In this document: in pieces, positions 43,101 to 53,477 of the stretch
Layout of the letters: each line of letters begins with the position of its first letter
How positions within the stretch are numbered: position 1 is the first letter of the stretch
NCBI GenBank assembly: GCA_029721515.1
Contig: CM056564.1
Coordinates: 2,271,349-2,335,348 of the forward strand
Reading direction: 5' to 3'
Source of the DNA: Synanceia verrucosa
Taxonomy: Eukaryota > Chordata > Actinopteri > Perciformes > Synanceiidae
Length of the DNA stretch: 64,000 bases
Position numbers and translations under genes: made by a program
Notes under the pieces: generated by a model
What the model was told of the DNA's origin: nothing
The model's database searches: none
What the model saw: only the letters and a program-made list of their open reading frames with translations

Positions 43101-46100
43101 GTATTGCGCAACAATTTTGAGATGGGGATCCCCCCCGAATATTGACGGGTATTTCACACACTGACTGCGGTTGGTAATGTTGCAAATGTAAGGATGGATT
43201 AGGTTGTGTCTGTAGATTATGGACTGTGACGTGAAAAGGTACCGCTCAGAAATGCAAGAACATCTGTGAGCGGTCTGATAACAATCTGCCGACGAATATT
43301 TAATTCTCTGTGCAGTAATGCTGCTCCTCCGTTAACGAAAGGACATGTCATTTTATCAGACGGCAGAACTCTCCTGCTGACTGACTGACTGACTGACTGA
43401 ATGAATGAATGAATGAATGAATGAATGAGGAAATCAAACAGCGTGTGTGGCTGAAAGAGGGCGGAGACAGAGAGAAACTCGAGGTTCATTGAGAGAAAAA
43501 ACCTGCTCCCGACCAGGTTAGGGTCTGTTACTATGGTAACTGACCGACAGCTTAAGTTACCTGGCTCTGATGATCTGATATCACCAAGTACTTAACAGTC
43601 CTGGACAGATGTTAAAGTTTTTAGAGTTAGGGTAAAGATTAGGGTTAGTGGTCCAGGACTAATGTGTTAGTTGTCCAGGACAGCGAGTTAGCCCTCTTTC
43701 TCTGGTTTGAGTTACCTTCCTTTTTGAAACGGAAAACTCAGTTTCTCTCATTTCAGGGTTAACAGACTCAGAGTTTTCACTAAAGATGCTTTGTGAAATG
43801 GACCCCTGCTCTAACCCTCCAAGGATGAGAAATCCACCTCTCATTTTAACAAATAAATTTGACTTTTCTGAAATTACTGAAATCCTACCTGAAGACTTAA
43901 ATCACTGAAATAATGTATGTGATAATTTAATAGCTGGCTTTAAGTTCATTGTGTAATACCTGAGCCAAAGAAATATGGGGCAGCATTTCACCTCTACTAC
44001 AACTTACAAACACATTTACAATCATGTAAAATGCCAACTACTTTCTGCTAGAAGTTAGTCGTCTATTTTCATTTGCATTTGCAAATTATCCTCAGAGGTC
44101 TTTACAATCTGCACAGGATATGACTCCCTCTGTCCTTAACAAATGACCCTCACACTGACTGAGGTAAAACTCCCCAAAATACCTTTTAACAGGGAAAAAT
44201 AGTAGAAATTTCAAAAACTGCTCATCCCTCTTTAAAGTGGTTACATCTGTAGCGCACATGCTGTAACACCAGCCGTAATATTAGCTTCTTGTGGAGGGAA
44301 AAAAAATTATTTAAGTTATGGAACTTCTTGAATCAATTCCGAATTTTAGAAGATAACAATCTTGATACCTTCAAGAATCATTTCCTCCCACATCTACTCT
44401 TCACATTTTGCTATAGTTATATAATTATAGAGGCTTGCACAATCTGAGTTAGTATGGGAAAAATAAATGGCAATTGAATTACTGATAAAGGGTCCCAACC
44501 CAACTTTACAATCAGCCTAAGAAACTCTGCTATGCTAAAAAACATGTGAATCAATAACCAATGTAGTACAAAATAAGGCATGTTGTTGTCTGTTTTTTTT
44601 CCCCAAATGGATCTTCAAATTCTCATTGATGTCCCTGTCTAGTTTTATGATCTTTGTGAGCTCTTCAGAACTGGAGGACAAGTCCCAGACACAAATTACA
44701 TTTTCATGGTGAGTTCAGTCTTCTTCATTAAATTAAATATGTCACCAATATGCAGAGCTGTGAGAGCAGAATGAGTTGTCAAACATTTAATTTTATGGGG
44801 ATTTTGATGTAAAAAATACTTTTATGCATATTTTGATCTATTTGGCATATGACAAGAACAACTCCCTAATATAGTTATTTTAATTCCACTGTGTCTGTGC
44901 ACAGTGCTGTGCTGTGGTCACTGATGGCGTCTTCTCTTCCCTTCTGCAGGGAGACTTTGTAGACAGAGGATATTATAGCTTGGAGACATTTACACATCTC
45001 CTAACTTTAAAAGCAAAATGGCCAGATCGTATCACACTTCTACGTGGAAACCACGAAAGCAGACAAATAACACAAGTGTATGGCTTTTATGGTAGGTACC
45101 CATGACTCACTATGACTGCCTGTATACAGAAATGTTTTGTGTTTCACTAGCTTATCAAACCATGTTGTCATGTGTGTTCTGCTGATTTTTAGATGAGTGC
45201 CAAACAAAATATGGAAACGCAAACGCCTGGCGGTATTGCACAAAAGTGTTTGACATGCTGACGGTGGCAGCTGTAAGTTCATTCATAGTTATTTTTTCAC
45301 ATGGCTAACATTGCTTTTTATTTAAACATACAATTACATGTATGTTTTAGATCACTGAAAGGATACGTAAACATGGATTCTCTCTCAAAGCCACTTTCAG
45401 AGATCCTAAAGTGAGGTTTAATAGTATTGTGAATAGTACAGTAGTTATTTAAAGAAAATGATCCAACCAAAAAAAAACCTAACCCATTGTTGGCATCTCT
45501 TTTAAATGAAAGTAGCTAGCAGCACTGGCTCCAAAAGCTAGTTGCCAAGTTGTTAGCACTGTCCCTTAAAAGCCGCCCTCCAATGCTCTCTCAAATTATC
45601 ATTATGAATGTCAACATATCATACTGAGCGTAGACACATCCAGAAATGAGTCACATACTCACATTTGATTTGTTGTTTGCTGTCAGGATTTAATGAGAAG
45701 TCCAACAAACAACAAAAATATTTTTGAAGATTACAACCTCAGCATAGCATACTATAAGCCAACCATTTCTGTAAGTGTTCATTGTGAAAATTCACAAATG
45801 TTTAAAAGAGTTTTAAATGTATTTTGCCACCATAACTAATGCTTTATAGCACTCTTACCTAACCACAAACCACATACCAGCGATTAGTATTAGTAATTAG
45901 CATAAGGTATTAAGAGGGTGGCTTACAGTCACCCTCTGGACTAAGTCCAGCAGTGATGTGGTGCTTTAATGTTCTGTAACTGTAACTGTAGCAGGACAGC
46001 ATGGTGGAATTAGCAAGCTAGCAAGCAATCAAATAATTAAAAAAAAAAAACAAAACTTTATTGTCATTGTATTCCAGTGAATTCAACCAAATTGGGAGCA

Positions 46101-49100
46101 CTGTTCCACTCTGTGATTTACATATTTACGGACAGTGGTATAAAAACAAACAGTAGTATAAAACATAAAGAGTTGAGATGAAAATATATAGTGTGATATT
46201 TACAATTATTACAATGAAGATTTTTAGTTATTGTACAGCTAATATTGCACAGCTATTTAAAGGGATAGTTCAGGTTTTTGGACATAGGGCCTCATTTCCA
46301 AGTGAGCTGGAGTTTTGGAGATGTGTGGAAACAGTTTTCAACAAATTTCATTCAGTCCTTCTAGTTGCAGATTTCACTGGTGCTAAGCTAACACAAGTCA
46401 ATGGTGCAAGTTTAGCCTGCTATAAAAAACAGTCTAACCCACACCACATTGCACCTGAGGCAAATCAGTCATAATGCCAGACTGTCAATGTAAATGTCTG
46501 TGTTGATAGAATCATTTTAGACATAAACTAACCTTGCATTTTGAAGGCAGCTGCGGAGTACTATACTTCCTGGTAGTAAGCTCGACAGCGGTGAAACTGA
46601 TAACACCTAACAGCTCGGTTATCGGATCTATAATAGCAGATGTCATGGATAGACGATGTAGAATACACGGAGAAGCCTGTTCTGAAGACCAGTTTTAACT
46701 ACGTTTGGAGGACTTTCTTTGAAGACGACTATGAGCAATTTTTCTCCAATGAATCGTACCTGGACGAGCTGGAATACACAGACGAAGAGCTGAGAGAGAT
46801 GGATGCTAAAAGGGACGAACGAGAGAAAGTGTCTGTAGAGACAGTCCCCACTGGAGCTGCAGAAAACCAGGACAGAAGAACCAGAGACTGGTGGTGCCAG
46901 TGAGGAAAATGCACATATATGCAGATGGAGGAGCAATGCATGATAAACAAACTATTATAGCTCTAATTACCTAGCTGCTAGCTGATATCAGTCCGCTGCT
47001 GTCGAACTAGCTGCTGCTGCTGAGACATAAATCCTTCAAAATGCAAGGTTAGTTTTATATCTAAAATTATTCTATCAACACAGACATTTACATCGATAGT
47101 CTGGTGCTATAACTTTTTTTTTTTTTGCCTCAGGTGCTCTGTGGAGTGGGTTAGACCGTTTTAAATGGCAAGCTAAACTAGCACCATTGACTTGCGTTAG
47201 CCTTACACCAGTGAACTCTGCAACAAGGAGGACTGAATGAAATTTTTTAAATCTGTCTCCAACACTCCGGCTCACTTGGAAATGAGGCCCCATGTTGAAA
47301 ATCATTAACTATCACTTTAAGTTAAATGTTGAGTTAAAGATATATACGTGTATATATAGATAGATATCACACATATTACATGTTATTGCACTAGTATCCA
47401 GTTATTAAATAAAAGAAAAGAATACAATTTGGCATCCACACATTTCTGTCACAGAGTAGGAAAGAACTGCTCTCCAGATTGATTTATTAGATTAGTAGAG
47501 CGAAATGCTGTGATTGTAATGCTACACTGGTTTGATTCTCATAACCAAATACACTATATTGCCAAAAGTGTTCGCTCACCTGCCTTAACTCACATATGAA
47601 CTTAAGTGACATCCCATTCCTAATCCATAGGGTTCAATATGACGTCAGTCCACCCTTTGCAGCTATAACAGCTTCAACTCTTCTGGGAAGGCTGTCCACA
47701 AGGTTTAGGAGTGTGTTGATGGGAATTTTTGACCATTCTTCCAGAAGTGTATTTGTGAGGTCACACACTGATGTTGGACGAGAAGGCCTGGCTCTCAGTC
47801 TCTGCTCTAATTCATCCCAAAGGTGTTCTATCAGGTTGAGGTCAGGACTGCACTGGTGCACAGTCATGTTGGAAGAGGAAGGGGCCAGCTCCAAACTGTT
47901 CCCACAAAGTTGGGAGCATGGAATTGTCCAAAATGTCTTGGTATGCTGAAGCATTCAGAGTTACTTTCACTGGAACTAAGGGGCCAAGCCAGCTCCTGAA
48001 AAACAACCCCACACCATAATCCCCCCTCCACCAAACTGTACACTTTGTACAATGCAGTCGAACAAGTATCGTTCGCCTGGCAAAAGCCAAACCCAGACTC
48101 GTCCATCAGATTGCCAGATGGAGAAGTGTGATTCGTCACTCCAGAGAACGCGTCTCCACTGCTCTAGAGTCCAGTGGCGGCGTGCTTTACACCACTGCAT
48201 CCGACGCTTTGCATTGCACTTGGTGATGTATGGCTTGGATGCAGCTGCTCGGCCATGGAAACCCATTCCATGAAGCTCTCTGTGCACTGTTCTTGAGCTA
48301 ATCTGAAGGCCACATGAAGTTTGGAGGTCTGTAGTGATTGACTCTGCAGAAAGTTGGTGACCTCTTCGCACTATGTGCCTCAGCATCCGCTGACAGTGTA
48401 CGTGGCCTACCACTTTGTGGCTGAGTTGATGTCATTCCCAAACGCTTCCACGTTCTTATAATACAGCTGACAGTTGACTGTGGAATATTTGGGAGTGAGG
48501 AAATTTCACGACTGGATTTGTTGCACAGGTGGCATCCTATCACAGTTCCACGCTGGAATTCACTGAGCTCTGAGAGCGACCCATTCTTTCACAAATGTTT
48601 GTAAAAGCAGTCTGCATGTCTAGGTGCTTGATTTTAAACACCTGTGGCCATGGAAGTGATTGGAACACCTGATTCTGATTATTTGGATGGGTGAGCGATA
48701 CTTTTGGCAATATAGTGTATGTGTTGATTTGTGGAATACAAAGTAATGAAATTGGCAGCTTTGCTTTTGACCAACTTGTACTAGTCCTATTTTCACTCCA
48801 ATAGCATCTTTTAATCTGTACTGTCAGTTGATAGATGAGCAGGTCCTGTGTGTCCATGGTGGTCTGTCACCTGACATCAAGACCTTGGACCAGATCCGCA
48901 CCATTGAACGCAACCAGGAGATTCCCCACAAGGGGGCCTTCTGTGACCTGGTGTGGTCAGATCCAGAGGACGTGGATACCTGGGCGATCAGTCCACGAGG
49001 TGCAGGCTGGCTGTTCGGCTCCAAGGTCACTAATGAGGTACGCCATGTCATCAACATTTAAAACTAATCAATGGAAGAAAAAAAAAATCCTAATACCAGT

Positions 49101-49372
49101 TTATCGGTCATGTTTTGTTTTAGTTTGTACACATCAACAACCTGAAGCTCATCTGCCGTGCACATCAGCTGGTTCATGAAGGCTACAAATTCATGTTCGA
49201 TGAGAAGCTGGTGACCGTGTGGTCGGCTCCCAACTACTGCTACCGCTGCGGGAACATCGCCTCCATCATGGTCTTTAAGGACATCAATAGACGAGAGCCC
49301 AAGCTGTTCAGAGCAGTCCCCGACTCCGAGCGTGTCATACCTCCCAGGACAACCACACCATACTTCCTCTAA
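40061..49372 (+). CDS. PPP6C: PPP6C: protein phosphatase 6 catalytic subunit (7 coding exons)
   Basis: Joined coding exons 40061-40135, 42273-42368, 44643-44708, 44950-45091, 45193-45272, 48828-49037 and 49124-49372 give 305 codons plus stop, the length of human PPP6C. PPP-family metal and catalytic motifs are all present: GDIHGQ (exon 2), GDFVDRG and LRGNHE (exon 4), LCVHGGLSP (exon 6), CRAHQ and SAPNYC (exon 7). The C-terminus TPYFL is the carboxyl-methylation type shared with PP2A and PP4. The product is the catalytic subunit of the PP6 holoenzyme, which works with SAPS and ankyrin-repeat subunits in mitotic, DNA-damage and NF-kB signalling (family knowledge). All junctions are GT/AG and in phase, with no disabling change. 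Differences from human are conservative (for example His at residue 15). Confidence 0.98.
41098..42010. mobile_element. Non-autonomous Harbinger element with internal duplication (913 bp)
   Basis: Flanked by TTA (41095-41097 and 42011-42013), the 3-bp target duplication of PIF/Harbinger. Termini AGGCTGGAATATAC and the complement AGGCCAATTTATAG form imperfect inverted repeats, followed by CTCCGT-rich subterminal motifs at both ends. No transposase frame. The host SINE reads through when it is removed. Confidence 0.85.
41114..41585. repeat. Two tandem copies of a 236-bp unit
   Basis: 41114-41349 and 41350-41585 appear identical over 236 bases, from CTCCGTCTGCGTAATCCGTC to CAGTCTTTAAAGCTC. The identity points to a very recent duplication, or to an assembly artefact. 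Confidence 0.95.
42273..42368 (+). CDS. PPP6C: PPP6C exon 2
   Basis: Acceptor TTGCTTTTCAG; 32 codons, [10 protein letters not shown] to TVCGDIHGQ, with the first metal-binding Asp and His; donor GTAAGC. Confidence 0.98.
42598..42752 (+). pseudogene. Harbinger Myb/SANT-like DNA-binding exon remnant
   Basis: Reads [20 protein letters not shown], then EFEHVFRKK, stop TGA (expected Gly GGA), then [20 protein letters not shown], followed by donor GTAAGT at 42753. It resembles the trihelix (SANT/MADF-like) protein that accompanies Harbinger transposase in vertebrates. One nonsense change in an otherwise open exon. Confidence 0.7.
43378..43428. repeat. (TGAC)n/(TGAA)n microsatellite
   Basis: Six CTGA steps followed by about seven TGAA steps. 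Confidence 0.95.
44097..44210 (-). mobile_element. L2-type LINE 3' UTR fragment
   Basis: The blocks TTTACAATCTGCACAGGATA, CCCTCTGTCCTTAACAAATG and TTTTAACAGGGAAAAA align in order with 30356-30460 of L2 copy 2. About 110 bases long, in PPP6C intron 2. Confidence 0.85.
44643..44708 (+). CDS. PPP6C: PPP6C exon 3
   Basis: 22 codons, [20 protein letters not shown] to FM; acceptor CCTGTCTAG, donor GTGAGT. Phase 0. Confidence 0.98.
44950..45091 (+). CDS. PPP6C: PPP6C exon 4
   Basis: 142 nt. It contains [18 protein letters not shown] and [20 protein letters not shown], i.e. two metal-binding motifs. Acceptor CTTCTGCAG, donor GTAGGT. Ends in phase 1 (G of the following Asp codon). Confidence 0.98.
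45193..45272 (+). CDS. PPP6C: PPP6C exon 5
   Basis: 80 nt, [20 protein letters not shown] to DMLTVAA; acceptor GATTTTTAG, donor GTAAGT; phase 0 end. Confidence 0.98.
45351..45410 (+). other. Candidate cryptic exon A in PPP6C intron 5
   Basis: 60 bases lie between an acceptor-like ATGTTTTAG and a donor-like GTGAGG, open in phase 0 ([20 protein letters not shown]). The length is a multiple of three and it fits the phase of exons 5 and 6. The polypyrimidine tract is weak. No homology is known to me and it is absent from mammalian PPP6C. May be chance. Confidence 0.25.
45687..45770 (+). other. Candidate cryptic exon B in PPP6C intron 5
   Basis: 84 bases between a good acceptor (TTGTTTGCTGTCAG) and a consensus donor GTAAGT, open in phase 0 ([20 protein letters not shown]...). 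Both candidate exons together would add 48 residues between TVAA and LIDEQ of the phosphatase. Homology unknown. Confidence 0.3.
46261..47316 (+). mobile_element. TTAA-flanked foldback DNA transposon (1056 bp)
   Basis: TTAA at 46257-46260 and 47317-47320 brackets an element whose ends are inverted repeats about 280 bases long. Left blocks AGGGATAGTTCAGG, GGCCTCATTTCCAAGTGAGC and TCAGTCCTTCTAGTTGC through AACCTTGCATTTTGAAG (about 46545) all reappear complemented from 47316 back to 47037. TTAA target sites point to Kolobok- or piggyBac-type transposition. The interior holds one short open frame. Confidence 0.8.
46640..46903 (+). CDS. 87-codon frame inside the foldback element
   Basis: Starts [20 protein letters not shown] and is strongly acidic. 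It includes [20 protein letters not shown] and ends TRDWWCQ at TGA, with a donor-like CAGTGAGG at the end that could splice onward. The EYT(D/E)EEL...WWC pattern recalls the first exon of fish transposon-encoded proteins with a P2X7-type Cys-rich C-terminal domain (my recollection of the family, not verified). The Cys-rich domain itself is not present. Probably a remnant. Confidence 0.45.
   Translation: MSWIDDVEYTEKPVLKTSFNYVWRTFFEDDYEQFFSNESYLDELEYTDEELREMDAKRDEREKVSVETVPTGAAENQDRRTRDWWCQ
47552..48717 (-). mobile_element. Tc1-type transposon in PPP6C intron 5 (1166 bp)
   Basis: TIRs CACTATATTGCCAAAAGTGT (47552) and the complement (ending 48717), TA on each side (47550-47551, 48718-48719). 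Minus-strand transposase pieces follow in order: HTH region (48298-48543, [16 protein letters not shown]), then 47976-48413 with [31 protein letters not shown] (first Asp) and [11 protein letters not shown]. The end piece 47634-47850 has [18 protein letters not shown] (Glu). About 70 bases around the second catalytic Asp block are deleted near 47850, and frames are broken. Inactive. Confidence 0.95.
48828..49037 (+). CDS. PPP6C: PPP6C exon 6
   Basis: 70 codons, [20 protein letters not shown] to [10 protein letters not shown], containing the VHGG metal/catalytic His; acceptor ACTGTCAG, donor GTACGC; phase 0. Confidence 0.98.
49124..49372 (+). CDS. PPP6C: PPP6C exon 7 (terminal coding)
   Basis: 82 codons plus [23 protein letters not shown] to TTTPYFL. 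Contains RAHQ and [11 protein letters not shown]. Acceptor TTTTGTTTTAG. Confidence 0.98.
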   Translation, partial: FVHINNLKLICRAHQLVHEGYKFMFDEKLVTVWSAPNYCYRCGNIASIMVFKDINRREPKLFRAVPDSERVIPPRTTTPYFL

Positions 49373-49690
49373 TGACAGCAGCCAGTTCGCTCTCCTCTTC
49401 ACCTTCTGGAGAGCTCAACTCAAAATATAGCAACATATTTTACGAAATTCATGAAAGTAACCTCCCTTTCAGCTCTACTGCATCTTGAGTAGCAGAGGGT
49501 TTCTTCCAAAGTAACAGTCTGTCACCTTTTTTGTGATAAATGGGGAAAAAAATTCCTTTTTGGCCCCAGTGACAAAATGATACCTTTTAGAATATCTTCA
49601 TATTTTAATGATAAAAAATGTTCATTGGTTTAATTTTGATGTTATGTAGCCCACTGAAGCAAATAAAACATTTAAACTGGTGGTAACTGC
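49373..49690 (+). terminator. PPP6C: PPP6C 3' UTR and polyadenylation signal
   Basis: AATAAA at 49662-49667 is the first canonical signal after the stop codon. Others lie at about 49708 and 50188, so longer 3' ends are possible. Confidence 0.65.
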
Positions 49691-52017
49691 CGATAATACA
49701 CAATCAAATAAAGTGACACATATTTTATTTATCTAGAAATGTGATCTCATAGCTGCACTTTGAAAGACTGGACTAGTAGTAGGAAGTGTTGTAATAATTG
49801 TTCCTGTTTACACACAGACCAAACAGCTGCCTTACATGTGGGTTTCACTTTAAACATCATTTTAAGACTTGAGTTAGAAACTGTAGCTGCAGACACTTCT
49901 TTATGACAGTATGACGAGTTGTTGCTGCAACTGTGGGTTTTATACAGAAGCGTAACATTCTATTTCCCTGGTATCATGAATTAAAAACATTATCTTAAAA
50001 TCCCCAGACAAGCTCTCATTTACCTGACCGCTCGATTTCACAGGAGCAAATGTTCTGTCAGTTGAGGTTGAACCAGGTATCTATAAATAATAGAAGCAAT
50101 TGAGGCGTAATCAACTGATTGTATCTTCAGATACCATACAGTCAGCTTGAATGCATGACAGGTGCATCATCTTGTATCCAAACCAAAATAAAACTGGATC
50201 AAACGTCACAGGGAGGATATGTTTGTTTTCACAAAATGAATCTGTCAACTAAATGATGGGTTTCATGAAAACCTTTCCAAGAATTCTGAAAATAATCTTG
50301 TGCATTCAGAAAAACTGTTTTTCGGTAAAAATCTTGATAATTCAGAAAAATCCATGAAAACTTTTTTTCAGAAATCTGAGATAATCTTGTTAATTTAGAG
50401 AAATGGGACAAATATTTTGTTCCTGAGTGAATGTAATACGGTGTAAGAATTAAATTTCAAAATAAAATTTACCGTGCATTATAGTTACATTTGCAGTAGA
50501 GGATGTTCTACTTGACCTTGTTTCCATTTTGTAATTTTTTTAAGTGTTGCTCTTTAAGTCTTTTTGACAGGTAGTCACTTATGGGTTATAATGTAGTCCT
50601 AACAATTGCAAAATGAGTGCATTAGAGCAGATATGGGCAAACTACGGCCCGCTGAACTTATATTATTAAATTCAATTATATTTTATTTAGGGCTTCCGAC
50701 AGTAACTCAGATTGGTCTGACTACCCAAAATGTGTAAGAACTTAAGAAGCTTGAAGCAGCTCATGATGCCCAACTCCATTCAAAAAATCAAGGAAACTAA
50801 CAGCACAGTCATAACTAACTTAATCAAATTAGATTAGCCATCTTTTCTGGATCTGTCCAGTCTTCTTCTGTATTTAGCAAACAATCCATAAAAGAGCTTT
50901 GTTAAAGTATTAATTTGTAACATCTTTACATAAATGCTCGTGTTCTACTTGGGATTAAATACATTGAAAATGTTTTCATTCCATTTCATATACATAGGAT
51001 ATTGTTTACATGTTTGAAGCATATCTCAAGCATCAACACATGAAATTACAGTATTGACACTCAGGATGACTTAATTATTGACAGTCAATGCATTATAAAA
51101 GATGATAGTGGATTTTTTTTTTTTTTGCTTTGACCCTTTCATCTGGAAAAAGCTGGATCACAGAGAATCCTGTATTTGGATTTTTCCTTCAGCACCATCC
51201 AGCCAATGCTTCTGAGGAAGAAGTTGGAGCACTCAGGAATGGACCACCTCGTCATGGTGTGGATCTTGGACAACCGTCCACAGTAGATGAGGACCTGGAG
51301 GTGTCAGTGGGACACTGTTGTTTGAAGCACTGGGCCCCCAGGGGATGGTTCTGGTTCTGTTCCTTTTCCCTCAACACTGCAGACTTCAACCACAACACAG
51401 CAAGCTGCCACCTGCAGGGGTGGGGCAAGCCAGGCAGTTGCTTGGGCCCCTGGACATAGGGGGCCCCCACCTAGGGCTGCCAAAATGTACTCCAGTGTAA
51501 CAACAAGGGTGTGGTGGGGGCCCAGGCCCAGGAGTCCCAAGAGACTTAGCAACGCCACTGGCCACCTGCAAAACTTCTCTGATGACTCTGCTACTAGGCC
51601 TCATCACAGGTAAGGACGACAAGCACATCACTGATCCAGGATTTTGCAGTCTGGTCCAGAGAAATCTGCTGAGCTGATGGTGGATTGAGAGGCGGTACTC
51701 TGGCTATCACAAAGGCAATGATCACCTGCTCTTGTGTGTTAGATAGTCGCAAATAAGATTTAATGTCTCACAGTCATCACACAAATATCAAAGTTTAGTG
51801 CGTTTTTAGTAATCTACTAATGCTGAGGGTAAAATGGGAAGTCTAGTTTGCAATGGAAGTCTTGGTTCTGTGGACATTTTTGGCCCACCTTTGACCAATA
51901 TGTAAAAAGCTTGTACACTTCCTGGGGTTTGTATGCAACAGTGAGCATTTTCTTTGGCGTGCATTTCTTTTGGAATGCATTTGGTGTGTAACGGACCTGT
52001 TAGATGCAAATGACAAT
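49691..52017. other. Intergenic region between PPP6C and SCAI
   Basis: No gene recognised. A short GCAAACTACGGCCCG word at about 50638 is typical of a dispersed transposon end. 51410-51570 (GGGGCAAGCCAGGCAGTTGC, GGGCCCAGGCCCAGGAGTCC-like) resembles another dispersed repeat, in minus orientation. Frames up to 109 codons near 51130-51460 on both strands carry no domain. Confidence 0.5.
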
Positions 52018-52302
52018 ATCTGGAGCCTATTCCAGCTGTCTTAGGGTAAAAGGCAGGGTACACCCTGGACAGGGCACAGAGACAGGCAACCACTCACATT
52101 CACACTTTTGGGCAATTTAAATTAGCCAATCAACCTATTAACATGCATGTTTTTGGAAGGAAGCCGGAGTACCCAGGGAGAACCCACGCAGACACGGGGA
52201 GGACATGTAACTCCACACAGGAAAGCCCTGGGCTGGGAATCGCACCCAGTCCCTTCTTACTGTGAGGCGACAGTGCTAACCACTATACCACCTGCTGCCC
52301 AT
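52018..52302 (-). mobile_element. tRNA-headed SINE, copy 5
   Basis: Minus strand, from TGGAGCCTATTCCAGCTGTC to the head complement GTGCTAACCACTATACCACC. The (GGAT)n tail is missing, so the 3' end is truncated. Confidence 0.85.
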
Positions 52303-53037
52303 TCCTTATTCTGGAAAAACAAATATTGTGCTCACAATCCTCATTTCAATAGCTCCACCTGAAACAAAATAAATTAATGTAAAATAATGAATGACTTGTT
52401 ACCCTTTCTTGAATTATTAAGGTTGAGTGTTGGCTGCAATGAATGCATTTTCTGTAACTGTGATGCTCAAACAACAAAGCATCTCTTTGTTTCATAATCC
52501 AGTGCTCAGTTGTTCTGGAAACAGTTCATGGAATAGTCAAGTGCAAATCCATTGATCATAATAGCATTATTTCAGTTTTTTTTTTTTTTTATTTCTGACT
52601 GAAAATGGACCAAGTGGAACTGTAAAGTCCTCTGCAGTGGGATTAAAAGAGGTTTGTCTTATCTTACCTTAATAATTAAGCTTTTATTACTTTTAACGAG
52701 CTCCTTTTATTCATAAGTCCCTGACATTAATGAAATCCAAATCTTTTAACATAAGGTCTTTTGTTTCTTTGAAAGTTAAAAGACCTATAGCTTAATCTTT
52801 CTTTCATTTTTTTTGCTGCCTACTTGTATTTATGTATCCTTTCTATTTACTCATGTATTTATTGTCTGAGTGAATCGTCCATGTCTCATGGAATATCTGC
52901 CATACTGAGGATGATAACTGTACTTGTAATGATTACCTTATTATGTGTATTTCACCACCCAAACAAAAAATGCATGTAGAAGGAAATCTTCATTTTTATT
53001 TTTGACACCCTTTGTATTGAGACGTGTCATAGACTGT
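52303..53037. other. Intergenic AT-rich DNA upstream of SCAI
   Basis: No coding signal or recognised repeat. Confidence 0.5.
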
Positions 53038-53047
53038 ATATAAATAG
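53038..53047 (+). promoter_or_regulatory. TATA-like box upstream of the SCAI 5' exon
   Basis: TATATAAATAGGGG matches the TATAWAWR consensus about 70-80 bases before the GC-richer 5' exon begins. An ETS-type CCGGAAGT follows at 53119-53126. Whether the TATA box is used is unknown; the distance to the ETS-rich segment suggests the start could lie at either. Confidence 0.4.
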
Positions 53048-53059
53048 GGGACATTCAAT

Positions 53060-53477
53060 CTTTTTCTTGCATATTAAACACTTTGCCAGCGGGAAACCTG
53101 TAATTTGAAAATATTCACCCGGAAGTAGCTAGCCAGTTCCAGCCGTAGACTGACTGTTGCAGCAGCTGACAGCAGCGCAGCCAGCGGCTGTCCTCCATGC
53201 TGTCTTCACCTTGTCTCCTGCCTTTGAACCTGTCACGAGACAACGTCCTTTCACACAGAGCAGCGGCATTTAAGCTTCAGCGGGTGGCAGTTCCGTCCTC
53301 TCTGCCCGGGACACGACTCACCGGACAGCGGTCCTCTGTCAGTGCCACTGCAGTGAGATGCTAAGAAAGGCACGCTTCACCTACCGAGCTTGCCCTGGCT
53401 TTTGCGCTGATTTTTGAAGAGCATCACTGTGGAAACGCAACCTTACTCCTGTTCATCAACGTTAGCCCGCTGGAGAG
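53060..53477 (+). other. SCAI: Probable SCAI 5' non-coding exon
   Basis: A GC-richer segment ends in a consensus donor (GAGAG|GTAAGG at 53478). The frame that would join to the next exon has a TGA at 53408 and no ATG after it, so the exon is untranslated with respect to SCAI. It carries two upstream ORFs: 53197-53364 (55 codons) and 53358-53417 (19 codons). The 5' boundary is estimated. Confidence 0.55.
53197..53364 (+). CDS. Upstream ORF in the SCAI 5' exon
   Basis: ATG to TAA, 55 codons, starting MLSSPCLLPLNLSRDNV. A second ATG at 53358 overlaps its end by 7 bases in another frame. Such uORFs usually lower translation of the main frame (general knowledge). No homology known to me. Confidence 0.35.
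   Translation: MLSSPCLLPLNLSRDNVLSHRAAAFKLQRVAVPSSLPGTRLTGQRSSVSATAVRC

Larger units (their letters stand above)
42381..43806 (+). mobile_element. Harbinger-like element carrying a Myb/SANT exon (1426 bp)
   Basis: In PPP6C intron 2. The ends GGGGTCTCTTTCACAAAGCA and the complement GGGGTCCATTTCACAAAGCA are inverted repeats, and subterminal CTCTGAGT words also pair. It starts only 12 bases after the exon 2 donor. Inside is a Myb-like exon (42598-42752) and a TGAC/TGAA microsatellite. No DDE transposase remains. Confidence 0.75.

Noticed and set aside
51130..51460. 109-codon frame downstream of PPP6C as an extra gene
   Set aside because: Overlapping frames on the other strand, a dispersed repeat at its end and no recognisable domain.
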